A DNA stretch of 64,000 nt, from NCBI RefSeq assembly GCF_000150275.1, contig NW_002060966.1, positions 289,156 through 353,155 on the forward strand, read 5' to 3'. This DNA comes from Trichoplax adhaerens (lineage: Eukaryota; Placozoa; Uniplacotomia; Trichoplacea; Trichoplacidae). The notes beneath the pieces were generated by a model. That model saw only the letters and a program-made list of their open reading frames with translations. It was not told the origin of the DNA and did not search any database. Shown here piece by piece: positions 48,501-63,500 of the stretch (positions are counted from its first letter, which is position 1; each line of letters begins with the position of its first letter). Both the position numbers and the translations under genes were made by a program.

Positions 48501-51500
48501 ATAAGAAGAACGAAGTAAAATAATTACTACTATAAGATAAATACAATTAGGTTACTCAAATTAGAGTGAGAGGATGTACAAAAAGAATTCCAGATGAAAG
48601 TCTAATTTTACTGATCAAAGTATTTAGGATGCAAGTGATATTTTCCTTTATTATTCCTATTATCTTACATAATTGCAGTAATTAGCATTTCGGAGCAATT
48701 GATTTAATATTTACGAAATACTCAACAAATAATTCTGATCTTGCGCCTCATATATCTACATACTATACGATGTTTCTATACAACTATTTTAATGGAAATT
48801 ATAATAACACTATTTCTTTTAATGCAAAGTTTTATGTAAAGATTACAAAATGTCTATATAAAGTCACAAAATAGCTAACACATAGCAGCACATTTATTAA
48901 ATGAAATTTCTTGTTCATTTCGGATGCCTTATAATTACGATTCGAAAAGATATACATTTACATTTCCCAATTTCGACATAAAGCTTTTCACTAATATGAA
49001 TTGGTAACAGCTACATGGATACGAATGAACAGTTCAATGTTTTCTAATTTCAGAAATAGCCTGATAGCATTTTGAACACCTTCTAGAAACAATACAGTCG
49101 GTAGTTACCTATCATTGTCATTTTTGCAAAATATCTTAAATACATCAGCAACTGCATTCTGTTAATATGAGGCAATAGCTTTAAAGTTATATAAATATCA
49201 AGAATAGGCGTAATTGATAAGTACAATTTGATTGAATTGTTCATTAATCAGAATACTGTGCCGGTTTCTTAAAGTTGTGCTACTGTTTCAAAAATAGTAA
49301 AACTCAACAGATTATGGAATAACTTGAAGCCTGCTAGTTTCTGGTCATTTAATTATTCAAATAATGTATACGGGAGTTACTATATTCTCGATTGTATTTA
49401 GATTGATTCTCCTTAGTTATAGATCGTTTTTGATGAGTTTTGACATATATACGTGCATATAAGAACGTAAGTGTACCCAAACATAGGACTACTCATTTGT
49501 CGTCGTAAAAAGACACTTTCTAGTTACAAATCAAGAAATAAGCCAATAAGTGCTCTGCCTTGCATTTTATATTTCATTGTTCAAGTAATTTCAGCATAAC
49601 AACAGAATCAAAAAACTACTTATTAAACCACTTATTGCCATCTGAAATTATTTTTTCGGGGCATTCGATCGCATTAAAGATCTGTCGTTGAGCAAAATAT
49701 CTTTCTCATGTAGCAAAGACAATTATATTATATATTATATATTATCCAAGTTTTTACCATAGAGTATTTGCATTTGGTCGGGCTAGTCAAGGTAATAGTC
49801 TCTTTCTCAAATTTATTAAATATAGACCTTAACTGGAATAGACTGATTACGACAGAACTATTTTTATTTCTTTATCTTTCTTTCATTCATGAAAAGTAAG
49901 TACATCAAATATATTGATGCAAGTAAATAATTTGATAATCAACTAGTTTGCCAATTAAATTGAATTCGCTTTGGAGGTCACAATTAAATCATGGCTTTAA
50001 TTTATACGCAGAATAAGAGCAACAAATATCAATTATTTTTGATGCATTACAAATTATCATAGTTTTTCTCCAGGCGGTAGGAAGTGTTCTATAGGATATT
50101 ATATAACTCGACTGATTCATATTTCGAAAAGATTTCCGGAAGAATATATAGTTAAGCAAAGGATTCCAATAGTTCCAGGAATTTTCAGTAAAACTTTCTG
50201 GTTAATATAATATTAGAAAACTCATTTTATAACTCTAAATTGGAGATAATTCTACGTCAGTATTGGATCAGCCTGTAAATTGGTTGCCTTAATTTGAAGC
50301 CATTTTGTTAGTAAATGAAGATTTCTTTCTAAAGCGTAACTCTGAGTAGATTAATTACCAACTATCAATAAGTTAATTAATTTACGTTCTTGACTCTATC
50401 ACATGAAATATAATAAATAAATTAATTAATTAAGATCATAATTAAAAGTTTTTATTTTTGAAATATTCATTATAAGATTGGATTAAATAATGTTAAATCT
50501 GAATTATTTATGATCTTATTACAACAGCATCGAAGCAAGTTGAAGAGCTCTCCCATCAAACGTATTTATCAGAAAATCCTAAGTCCTTTTGGAATTACTC
50601 CAATAAGAATATTACTTTCAATTTACCATTCAGTAACGGTTAGTATTAGTCCACAAAAAAACCAGGCAGTATAATAATATCAGCTTTAGTTAATTGTTCA
50701 TAAGTTTAATATGCATATCTTTCAGCAGAGATGCATGAGATAAGATAAGTTAATTTGCTGAATAACAACAGAAACGTTTTAAGTAATGATATATCGTAAC
50801 TATTTAAGTACATAGTAATTTATGGAGTGAGATAAAATTTTTAATTAGACATGGTAAAGAGTTAAAATTAATGGTAGCTTATTCTACTGTAACCTCTTTG
50901 TCATCAAGCAATTGATATAAAGTATTACACTTGAAGAATCCATTAGATAACTTATTTATGTAGCAGTAGAAAAGGATTTATTAAGCAAAGATATAAAATA
51001 AGGTAACTAATCAATTCAGGATACAGCTAGTAAAACAGCATAAAATTTCTTGATCAAATCGCTTACAGAAACTGGGCTTAAAAATTTAAATTGCCCCTTA
51101 TTAATATTTTGCTAATCTGCCATTAAATGATAAAACACGAGGTTTTGAGCTTCAATAGTTTATAATGTACCGTATACATTGTCTAGATAAAATCGTACAA
51201 AAAATGGGCTAAAAGATTGAATAGCTGCTTAGTAATATTCAGTTCATCTATTTTCAAATAATAAAATGCCAGACTTTGAACTTCGATAATTTATGATATA
51301 CTGTATAAACTTTCTTATAAACTAGCTGCGGAAAATTAGGTAAAAGAATTGAATAGTTGCTCTTTAATTAGTAGTTAGTTATCCTGCCATTAAATTATGA
51401 AAACTCAGGTTTTGAACTCCAATAGTTTATATAATTCATATTATGCATTATGCTTTTATCCAGTAAGGCTAAAATGTTATTGAAGTATGATATACATGAA

Positions 51501-54500
51501 TAAATCTTGGTTTATATTCACTGCAATTCGTGGAGAAGATTAAGCATTCTCAAAGGAAATAATTTTGAAAGCTGACCTAATGCTTCCTTCCTTATTGACA
51601 TTTACCTTATTGTTGGCCTGAAAATGATACTATAGGAAAATAAGTGATATAATAACAATCTTTTTATAATGCTATTTCTTAGTTAATTTATCGGACGGCA
51701 GTTTGCGCCTCGTCGGTGGAAGAACTCCTTATGAAGGACGTATTGAAATTTATTACAAAGGAACGTGGGGAACAATCTGTGGTAAAGGCTTTGGCCAAAA
51801 TGAAGCGGACGTAGTTTGTCGACAACTTGGATATGAGAAAGCAGATTTTTGCTGTTCAGATTATTCTATCGGGCAAGGAATAATTTGGCTATATTGGATC
51901 GCTTGTCCTACTGGTCGTGAAAGCCATATTTTGGAATGCAATCACAGTAACTGGGGTCACAATTTCTATTGCACCTGTCCACATACAGAGGACATCGGAG
52001 TTACATGTATAGGTAACATGTTTTAATTAATGATTACTGTTTGCTACTACTACTAGTCGTATTACATTTCTTATTATTCCAGAGATTTCTTAAACGAAAT
52101 TCTATATCTTTCTTAGATACGCAGTTTGTAAGAGTATTTGTTTATCGATCTGTAAATAAGTAACATAAAAATTCATTTTCCGGAAAATATAAATACTTAA
52201 GTGAAATGTTCTTATTAATATGCTCTCTAGCTCGCTAAAACTAAGCCTGGATTAATTTAATTTAATACGGTAACTTATATCATCATCATAGTGCAATATA
52301 GAAGAAATCAAAAGTTAATATTTTTTTAAGATCAAATTTAATGATCGTAACAATTCACGCCAATAACGCATTTGGTTTCAATTAAATGTATAAAGTTTTA
52401 ATAAATAATTTGTTAATCCTGAACTGATCAATACGGTGATTAAAGTATATAAAGCATTAGAAATGCAAAAATATAATAAAGTATCCTCATATTTCGATTA
52501 AATTGACGTAGTTAGCTTCTTAAATTAGCTCTAATTTTAAAGAAATGAAAAACTTATTATTCTCTAGATTCTATAGATTTCAACCAATACATACATAAAT
52601 AAAGTTAGCCTGCTAAAGTGTTGCAAATTTTATTTTCAATAGCTAATAACTTAAAAAGATATTATTCGGCATTTGATATACTATTTGACAATCGTCATAC
52701 TTTTAATATATAGTTAGGCACTTTAGAAATATCCCAAATTATAGTCTAGTCATTAAACTTGTGGTAATAACAGTCAAAGAGTTGTCAACAATTAAACTAA
52801 CTGCAGTGGTGCCGTAGATTTTATAGATAAAGCAAATCGTTTCATTTATGGACTCAAGTAACTATGTTTCCTCCGTCATGTCAAAATTACTAACATCTGA
52901 AATCTATTCTAATTTTAGGATATGATTACTGCGCTTCTAATCCTTGCGGTATTAATGCTACTTGCTATAATAAAGCCAATGATTATATATGTCGCTGTAA
53001 GGACGGTGGATTCAAAAAGAATTGCTCCGAAGGTACTATACTATCCAAATTAGTGTATAGCAGCCTTAAATTACCTAAATTTAACACAGTAAATTAATAG
53101 TTATCGTTAATACTTTATCATATTAATATTTCCATATCCGAGGTTATAAAATCATAGAGTGAGACTTTTATCGTCAAGTTTACCTATCTGTTTATAAATT
53201 AATATCAGAAGATGGTCGTTCTTTGATGAATCTAGCTTGTTTAGTTGTTATGCCCAAAATTTCTTTGCTAAGTGTAAATTTTGCTTTCAAAAATAGAGTT
53301 GTCATTAAATATTTTTTACCAATACGCTAAATATATTATTTTTTAAGCTTATAAGATAATTGAGATTCAAGAAATCAGATTAGGGAGCATCATGGGCAAC
53401 AAATTTGATAAAGTTATTTAGTAGTTATTTAGTAGTTATTTAATAATTATGGAGACTTGTTTATAACAGTTTTCCAACCACCAATGCACGTATTAGAGCA
53501 ATATAGCAGTGGATGCACGGATAGATTAAATAAAATTACTGAATATATTTGGGTTATAGAAATAATCATGAGTGTAATCGTGAATCTGTCATTCCGTTTA
53601 CCATCCATTAGTTATTATTCCGGGAGCTGTCCGAATCGTGGAGAGTTTAGATAGGATATTTGGAACCGTTCAAATTTATTCCGGAACATCGTGGTCAAAA
53701 ATTTGCTGGAGCTCGGTATATCGTTTAAACGACGCAGCAAAACACCAAATTCAGCAAGCTATAGCTAAATCTGTGGGACAGAAAATCTGTGAAATAGGAA
53801 TACGCTACGACGATCTTCGACCAAGTATTGAACCATACGTCAATATTCCTTACATATGTATAGCTGATGGAGACCTTGATATTTTGGGTAATTGTTTACC
53901 TTGGCAAGAAGGAATATTGACTTCGTATTGTGCCACCCGTAACTCTATTTATGCTGTCTGTTCGGGTAAGATAGAGTAAAGAGGACTAACTGATTGACCA
54001 TAATAAGCTTACTTACATTGTAGCGATCAAAGTATACTTGGCTAATCTAGATTCAAGTAGTAATAATAGACTATTTCTAGTTCAAAAATCAAAGCCTTTT
54101 GAAGCAGTCTCGCTTATCTTTTTCTAGAACTTAAGAGATTTTACAAGATTAATGTTTCTGATATTTTAAATAGATTTTCTATCAGTAACTATAACCATAG
54201 TACTGCTTTTAAGCATCCTTCTCGTGCTTATGGCGATTGTAATAGATGTTCTTTAATAGACTTACAAAACTTTTATAATGTAGACACAGCTTGTCTGTCT
54301 AATCCTTGCGTTAATGGACATTGCACCAATGCTAACGTAAATGATACAGCCTACGTATGTAAATGCGCAGTTGGCTATACTGGTCGAAATTGTGATATAG
54401 GTAATTTCTTGACTTTACTACGCTTTAAAATCAGGCATGATTGACAGTACAGGAAAATTTGTCTTGCGAGTAGCCGAATAGATCGGTATAGTTGCTAATT

Positions 54501-57500
54501 ATTTAAAAGAGCTTGAATAGTTTGATCTGTGATTTAAAATCCGTTTGAAATACTTTGGTTTAAATTGGAGTAGAAATTGACCACTGCAAAAGATATCAAA
54601 ATTTGTGCGACAATAATGCAACTTGCATTGAAATTGGATCGAGTTTTCGATGTGCTTGCCCTCCAGGTTACGATGGTTCACACTGTCAATATGGTGAGAT
54701 GCAAGAAACATTATGTAAAACGAAACTTTACATATTGAGATGGAATATTCTACTTTTATATTTCTCATAACGAATTTCTAGTCGATTACTTGTAGTATAG
54801 CCATCTTTTAATACTTAGCTGTAAATAGCAGAGGAGAATAAATTAGACCTAAGTTAATCCTCTATGTATTGATATTAACCTTACGGAATAATTTATGCTA
54901 TTTAATTAAAAATTTTAGGTCCATATGCGGACGGGAGTATAAGGCTTATTAAGTTGAAATCGGGCGGTTATCAAAGCAGTGAAACATTTAGCCATGTAGC
55001 AACATCTCGTGGATATCCAGTTATCTACTTTAAAAGGCAATGGTTTTCCATATGCTACGATAACTTTCGCATCACTGAAGCGATAGTGGCTTGTAAACAA
55101 TTAGGTTACGATACTGCACTGAATTATGGCTATCAAGGGGAAGATCCTGTTTATAAGACATCGTTATGGTATGATCCTGTTGCTTTACAACGTATTCATT
55201 GCAATGGCAATGAAAGCCAGCTGTTGGAATGTGGAGATGTCAAATGGGATTTTTGTTTCAGAAACCAGATAACTGAACTCAATTGCGGATGTAAGCTGCT
55301 AGTAGATTTACAACCTATTTTATAAAACGCCTAAATTTCCATTTCTTACTATCAACTATGTTTATTTGACAACTTAGCCTGCCCTCCAAATTGCACATGT
55401 CGAGAAAATCTCATTATTTGTGTGGGCAAAGAAATTACAGAGATTCCAGAAACTGCTGGCCTGACTTATGATTATTGCCATATATTGTATGTGCGGCATT
55501 AGCTTATGAATATGTGATAATAAAGCTATCCTAAAATAAGGATATGATAATAAAGCTACCTTAAATAAAACAAGGATAGGATACTATAGCTATCCTAAAC
55601 TAAATAAGGAAAAGTCCATCGGCGCTGTATATCTCAGTAGTAGCTTAAAATGTCTTGTATTTTATTCAATAAAGTATTTCAATAATAGCCATTATCTTGC
55701 TGGGTAAACAAGAATATCTTAATTTATAAATAACCATCTTGTGTGACTAATTAATTAATCCAAGTTTTCCCTTTAGGAAGCTTCGTTTTACTAGCGTCAA
55801 GGTGATTAAAGACGATTCTTTTCGAGCTTACCCTTATGTGAATAAACTGTAAGCCAACAAATTTGTTCCTTTCACCGTGAAATTCAACTTTTTAAGTACT
55901 TGCAGAATTAATCACTACAGGTTTCTAGATCACAATGACATCGTAAGTATATCGAATAACGCCTTTCAGCGCTTGCCTGTTGTCGAGTACATGTAAGTAT
56001 GTCGTTATGGTACTTGAATCTTTGTTAGAGTAGTAAATTTCATATTTAACAGTTGCTCGCTGTAGTGACTTCTGCTAATTACAGTAGTTTAGGGCTAATA
56101 ACCCGTACACTACACAGGCAAAAGGATGTAACACACTCGTAATGTTGATAGTATCCTTAATTATAAGAGAATGCTAACTATCACGTTGAGAAATCACAAT
56201 AACTCTATAGTAAAAGGCCGTAAAAACAATAATAAATTTTGAAGACAATTTTATCAAGATATCAACGTTGGCTAAAGGAATCGTTAATTAAATATTATAT
56301 ACAGTATATAAATTTTTAAGCGAGAAAGCAAACTGACATGAAGGGAGATAAAAAAACTCCATAAATAAGAGCTGCAAATGCGATAAAAATTTTAATGAAA
56401 CTTTATCAAGAATTCGCCTGCCGCCAAAAGTATATGCTTCCGTAAAATTTAAACTGATTGTCATGCAAATGATTTAATATCAAATTATTTTCATTCGTTT
56501 ATGATATATAAATTACTAATAAATACGCATTAATACACGAATTGAGATACTTAATATTCTTGCAAGACGAGCAGAGAGGAAGTTTTCAAATTCGAGTTAT
56601 ATTAGCTCCGCTTATGATGCAAACTTTTTTTAATTTTATTAGAACTTTAGCTTTCAACCCTTTAACCAATACATCTGGTCGAGCATTCTCCAATTTGCCT
56701 AAGCTTTCCATTCTGTAAGTAATTACGATAAAGTCAGATTACGGTAGTTTAGGCTTTCAATAATTGCCTTGACTCTTCAATTTTAGCTAGAGAACAATTA
56801 AAGCTAACGAAAAGTTTTATGCGACTCTGAGTTTCTAACTCGGTTTTGATATAATTTACACAGTGAACTTGCCAATACTAGCTTTTCCATCCAAGAAACA
56901 ATCTTTAATGTGCCAGCTTTAGCTAGATTGTGAGTTTACTAATTGCAATTATAGTTTTACCTTGGTTCTACATGATTAAAATATTTTTCTTCAATCTGTT
57001 TGTCATTATATAGACATTTGCAAATGATGCGACTGAAGTATTATGATGAAAGAATAACTCGTAATATGAGAAGATTAAATAAATTGTGAGTATTCGTCGG
57101 TTTATGGATTTACATATTGTTTTGTACTGTTTAAATGCCAAAAAAACCTGAAAAAGTTCTCTCTAGGAAGCACGCCAGCCACTCATTTATTATTCAATCA
57201 TTTGACACTATCTTTTTTCTTTAAAATCTAGATATTTAGATGAAAATGCGATAGTATGTCTACATCATGATGAATTCTTTCACTTGAAGAAATTACAGAT
57301 TCTGTAAGATCTTTCGATACTATTCATGTGTAGAAGAAGATTACAGTCTCCAATTTGACGATTGGTCATACTACTTTTCGTTTCTATTAGAAAACTGTAC
57401 AATTTATTTCTCCAAAAGCCTGCATGCCATCATGAAGAATGATTGTAACTATTTCCAATGTCTTCTTCTATCTGTAGCTCCCTGAGGACAAATCAAATTT

Positions 57501-60500
57501 GGAATATTCATCGTTATGCTCTAAACGGATTAAAGGAATTAACAACATTGTAAGCTTAACGAGTTATATCGAAATTAGGCCATTATTTTTCTATTGAGAT
57601 CATTTATTGATTTTACTAAATGTATTTATAAAATGTGATTGTTCGAATCAGAAAACTAGGTGGAAACAGAATTTCTAATATTGATGGCAATATTTTTCAT
57701 ACCGCCCCGAAATTGCAGCTTATGTAAGTATTGACCTTAATCACTCGCTAAACTAAACTGATGGTATTGTAAAATAAAGATTCCTAGGAAAGATAGAAAT
57801 ATGAACGGTGGCTAATATTTTTATTCAGCATGTAGCAAATTTTATTTAGTACCTTACTGTATGTCTATTTATATTTCAGAGGGTTACACAAAAATCGATT
57901 TAAAGAAATTGGTTACTTAACATTTTATAACTCTTCGTCCATTCATTCAATGTATGGATGTCTCTTTATCTCTATTAATCAATTTTAGATAGTATTTCTG
58001 TATTATATCGATGCCATGGACTAAGAATTTTTATTTCCTTCGTGAATTTTAATCTACGACAATATATTTTATGGCACGCTGATAGCAATCTTAGGGACAA
58101 TTCGATTAATTACATTTATCCAGATGCATTTCATGGGATGACAGGACTTCGAAAATTGTAAGCTAGCACTATCATTATACGCGCAGCTTGAGATAAACTT
58201 ATAAAATGGTGGTTATACGTGCATATTCATTATTCGTTCATGCTTTTCTAAAACATTTTAGAGAATTAGCCAACAATCGGTTTACTTATGTTTCCAGAGA
58301 ATTATTATCCAGGCATCTTAGCAATTTAACATATCTGTTAGTTGAAATTTCATACAACAACTAGTCTTAAAGCGATCTTTCTAGCTAATTTAATTCTCTA
58401 GTTGTTACCTAACTTTATCCTGTCTGTAGACGATAACTATATGACTTCTAATTGTCTTGGAATTATTTGAATGTCTTGTACAGTGCAAATTTTATGTATC
58501 AGCTGATATTTGTTAACAAAATTAGTCAGATAAAAAATTAAAACAGACTACTATAAATTCTTTCGATTGAAAACGAAACCTAAATATGTCCTAATCTACA
58601 TACTTGTATGCATCGAGCGAATAACTCTGGAAAATGCACATAATCTTAGAAATACATCACTATAAGTTCAACTTAATTTTTCCTCAGTTCCATTAGTTAA
58701 GGGTGAACTCTACTGCGTGGTATTGAAGTGTAGAGCTCTTTAATTTTTGGTGATAAATTGATCGGTTAACGTGATTCTGTTTCGCCTTCGGAAGCTTACT
58801 TAATTTTCCTAAGTTACTAGGATAAATACTAATCGTTATTATCATGTTAGATATACTATGCTTACTAATTTGCTATTCTTTAACTCGATACTATTACTAT
58901 AGCTGTCTAATGGGAAATTTCATTTCAAGAATAGAACCACGAAGCTTTAGTAACTTGATAAATTTGCAAACGTTGTAAGTTTCATTTGTATTGTAGTTTA
59001 AGAATATTGTCTACCATGAATAATGAATTTACAGTAGGTTGCATATGTAGTACTCATGATTATTAGTGTTTAGTATCATAAGACTTAGAATACTGCTTGC
59101 AATATTATATTCAGAATAGTTTAGTCGATGGTTTTTATGTAACATCATTTACTGTTAAATTTTTGGTACAGGGTTTTATCCAATAATCCGATATCAAATC
59201 TATATGGTTATGCATTTTCTAAATTAAGGAACTTAACCAGATTGTGAGAGATTTTCAAATTAATAACTAATGCTCGCTAGAAAATCAATAGCTCACGGAG
59301 CAAATACGATTATAAATAATTAAAACCTGAAATTAATTGGAAGTAAACAGTAGTTAATCAATAAATACTATATAACTCTAGAAGTGTAAATCATTGCCTG
59401 TTAGAGAAGATCGAAAAGAATGTATTTTCGGGAAGATTACTTAACCTTCAAATTTTGTAAGTTTATCCATTTTTGTGATTTCCGAAACATATGAAATCTA
59501 TTGAGAAAAAATTGGAAGTAGCCAAAATATAGTAATTTTGGAAGTTGAAATTTGCCATCACGTGAATTTAAAAACATTTACCAACCTAGCTATTTTATAA
59601 TATTTTATAAGCTGTTCAGAAAAATAGTAATTCTAGTGACTTTTAGCATAATTGAAGTCAAAATTAAAATTTTGGAGACTAATAGTAAAATTGAATTTAA
59701 TATACTTTATGCTATATTATTTCTTATGTTTGCTAGCACATTGCGATCATCGCAGCGAATCAAATATAATATTGCAGTCTAATTTCGAGAAAATATTATT
59801 AGGGATCTACAACATAATAACTTAATAGATTTACAATTTCTTGGAGAGATGCCCAGCTTGCGGAACCTGTAAGTTGAACGTATATTTTAATAATAAGCAT
59901 GTTTGTAGTATCTAAATGATACGATAAAATTGCCCGTTCTAGATACTATTTGCAGGCTATGTGAATAGCGAAAAACCTTCTCAATATATTTTAATTTTTA
60001 ACTATCTACTATGCATTAAATATCTCATTTAATTTTCATCTTACCTTGACGGAATTTCATGCATTAGCTAATATTTTGCATTAAAGCTTCTAATAGATAA
60101 TAGCAGTAATTATATGCTTTAGGCAGTGGAAAGATTTACGGTAGAATTCTTCTTATATTCCAGTTTTCTATTCTACTATTATGATTAAAAAGTATTAAAT
60201 ATTATTAGGAATCCCCTGGCAATTCTGAATATATATCGTTAATCTAAGTAATCAATTATAAAGTGTTCTCTTATAATAATATTACTCTATGGTTCATTGT
60301 TACGGAGCAAAGCATCGTACTTGCTAATTAAATAGATTTTGTCAGTATTTAGCTAATGGATCATATTGGTAAGCATGATTGAAATTAAGAATATTAATTT
60401 CTAGATTGCTAGACGACAAAAGGCATAATTGTATTTGCAATTAATTAGTAGAGCCTATATACAGTAGATATTAATAATGGCGATACGTTAGCACCCGCTA

Positions 60501-63500
60501 CGAACGCGCGATTATCATGCATTTATCGTGCGATTATCGCGCATTTATCGTGTGATTATCGCGAATTTATCGTGTGACTATCGCGCACTTATCGTGCGAT
60601 TATCGCGTATGCAAATCATGTAAATCTTATATTGTCAAGTTACTATGTGTGCACCATAAATTTAGTGGAATGGTATAAAAGGACGAGCGAATGCTCAGTT
60701 CCTGAGTTCCTTATTAGATCGTGTACGAGAAGGTACTCGGCTACTCTACTAATAAAAACTATACTAATCTTTTAGAACAGTCTTATCCCTGTGTGACCGA
60801 AAGTAGTAAAGAACTACCATACAGTAGATCTCCAGATGTAGTGGAGCAAGGCATAAGTAATCTATTAGTTTAGTGTAGTAGTTCGCAACATAAGTTTGTG
60901 ACATTCATATACTTGAAAGAAAGTTTTCATTTCTGAGATTAATGGTAGAAGCTACTATTTCTTGGTCTGAATTAGGTTTCAACTTTAACATCGATCACTA
61001 TGTTTTGATAGCAATTTAGCCGAAAATAAGTTGAAGATATTGCAATATGATAATTTCAAGACTTTGCCTGGTCTACAAAACCTGTAAGTAATTGTGAATC
61101 ATTCTTAAATTATATGTGTTAGCTCGAATTTTTAATTACAGTTTGAAGAGTCCTCATTTTAAGTTCGAGTTTTTTCATATTTAAGATTATTTCAGACAGA
61201 TGGTATCACATTTATGACGATGACAATAAAGCAGTCTAAATTGCACTATTCATTAACTCATTACAATTACACATATTAGCTTTGATCGTACAATATCACA
61301 TCTTCTCTCGATTAGCTATTATTTCAAATATTAATCAGCGCTATTCTTACTATTATCAAAAATTTTTTTTTTTCATACGTACATGCAGTTCTAATCTATT
61401 TCTAATCTATTCAAGAGGCTTTAGCTCGTAATTTTAAGATCAATCATAACAAAGTCTCTTGTTTTAGGCCTATAAATGTAGCTTAATTGATATTTACATA
61501 ATTTAAACCAGGAATCTATCCAAAAATTACTTTCTAACATATATGGAACCTCATATTTTTGGCAATTTGCACTCTCTAGTGACGCTGTAAGTAATAAAGC
61601 AAACTGTCTTATAATAATACTAAGCAATTACTTTCAACTTCGTTCTGGTTGTATTATGCTTAGGGATTTGCACGATTGCTATAATATTAAAGGGAATCTC
61701 GAGGCTATCTTGAACTCTAAATTACTTCATCTTACTAAATTGTAATTCAATCACTCTCATCTTCACATTATTCTAAAGTTTAAAAGTTTAAAACAGAACT
61801 GTTTAATTTATAGGAATATGGCACATACCGGACTCTCTAAAATAACTGATTATCACTTTGAAAATTTTAGTTCCCTCATCGAGCTGTAAATAATTCTGTG
61901 TATTCTTAAAATGAAAAATACCGATTATTTATTAAATCAAAACGATGCCTGATGTATCATCTACCTTATTCATATAATGTCATAGAATAACCACATTAGT
62001 TTATGCAATTGATATACAATCATCGATGAAACAAAGTATTAATGCATATTTTAGTAATTAATGTTATGAATTGATGCTGTATGACATAGATGCAATTTAA
62101 TTTTCGTGATATTCTGATTATTAAATCATATAGTTATTAGTATTTATTACCTTTAACGCTATCGGGAAATTTCGGTTCTCATTTTCTTTTACGGTAATAA
62201 TACTTGCTACAAAATTTATAAATTTCTACAGAATACCGCTCAAGCGTTACTAGTAAAGACATTAATTCCATGGAACTAATGCTAATGATATAGAAGATAT
62301 TTCTATCATTCATGATGCGCAGATTGATTGTAACAAAAAAATTACCGGCATGCTGCTTAGTACAATAATTCTTTCCTGTCTGTTGTAAATAGCTTTAAAG
62401 TTAAAATTATTGTGGACTATATCATTGGCGTAAATCAATTAATCGATATATTTGATTAGTTTATCTGCAAAAACCTTAATCCATAATTCTAACTAATAGC
62501 AATAGGATCATTTTTGGAAAATTTGGTAAATTTGTTTTATTTTTTCTCTGTGCAGGGACATTAGTAACAATAAGATTCAAAAATTACCAAATAAACGCTT
62601 TTTTGGAGACAAATTGAAAATTTTGTGAGTAGAACCATTATGTTCACTTTTTAAGATTTGTTATCGAAATCAACGCCTTAAAAATGGGTTATTTGTGCCG
62701 CCTATTCTTTCAATGATACTATCTAGAAATCTAAACGGAAATAATTTCACATCTATCAACTGCTCTATATTTAATCCAGTTATCAAATCATGGAAATATT
62801 CAACGTGGATACGACATTTGTCAGTAACAAAAAAATTATTAAGACGGAATTAAAATATAATACCTGAAAAATATATCTAATGAAAGAAAATTCTACTCCA
62901 ATTACAGGCACATTTGGGATACTTCCGTGGTTAACTATTCCGTTAATTGTCGGAATTTATTCACTAAGTTGACAGGACTGTAAGTTTACCATATTCTTTA
63001 AAAGCAAAGAGGTCGAAAATTTATTTCAAATAGGAAGAACTTTTCTAGAAATAAAGAAACATCTACTGTTGATACTAGCATTACTAGTATTGATGTTACA
63101 ACAGAGCTCATGACTATCGCATTACGTAGTATAACTTTCTGCTTTTGGCCATACTCTTATTGTAATGTAGTATGCGCTTTAAATTATTCCATTCATATTT
63201 ATTTACACTTTTAATTAACTTAGATTTTATTCACAGGAGTGTTGGTGGTCAAAAAACATTTCATAATAATGAACCCTCAAAAATTACTGAATTTTTAAAT
63301 AACTTGGGCTTCATTACATATTTGTAAGTTGGGATACTATGATTCTGTGGTCTGCTCCTAAATAGTAAATTTTATATACATGTTATATGAAATGGAAATA
63401 TCTTAATAATCAATACAGAGTTACTCTATATTGAAGGTTTAATGATAATTTAGATTAGATATGGTAGCAATTGTATGTAAGCAATATAAAATCCCTCTAT

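Larger units (their letters stand above)
45659..51682 (+). other. Intron 1 of receptor copy 2 (6.0 kb)
   Basis: Counterpart of the copy 1 first intron, alignable for most of its length. No exon or RNA gene is recognised within it. Confidence 0.8.

Noticed and set aside
59552-59782. 76-codon hydrophobic open frame in copy 2
   Set aside because: Intronic; the matching copy 1 stretch (about 35100-35300) is not open.
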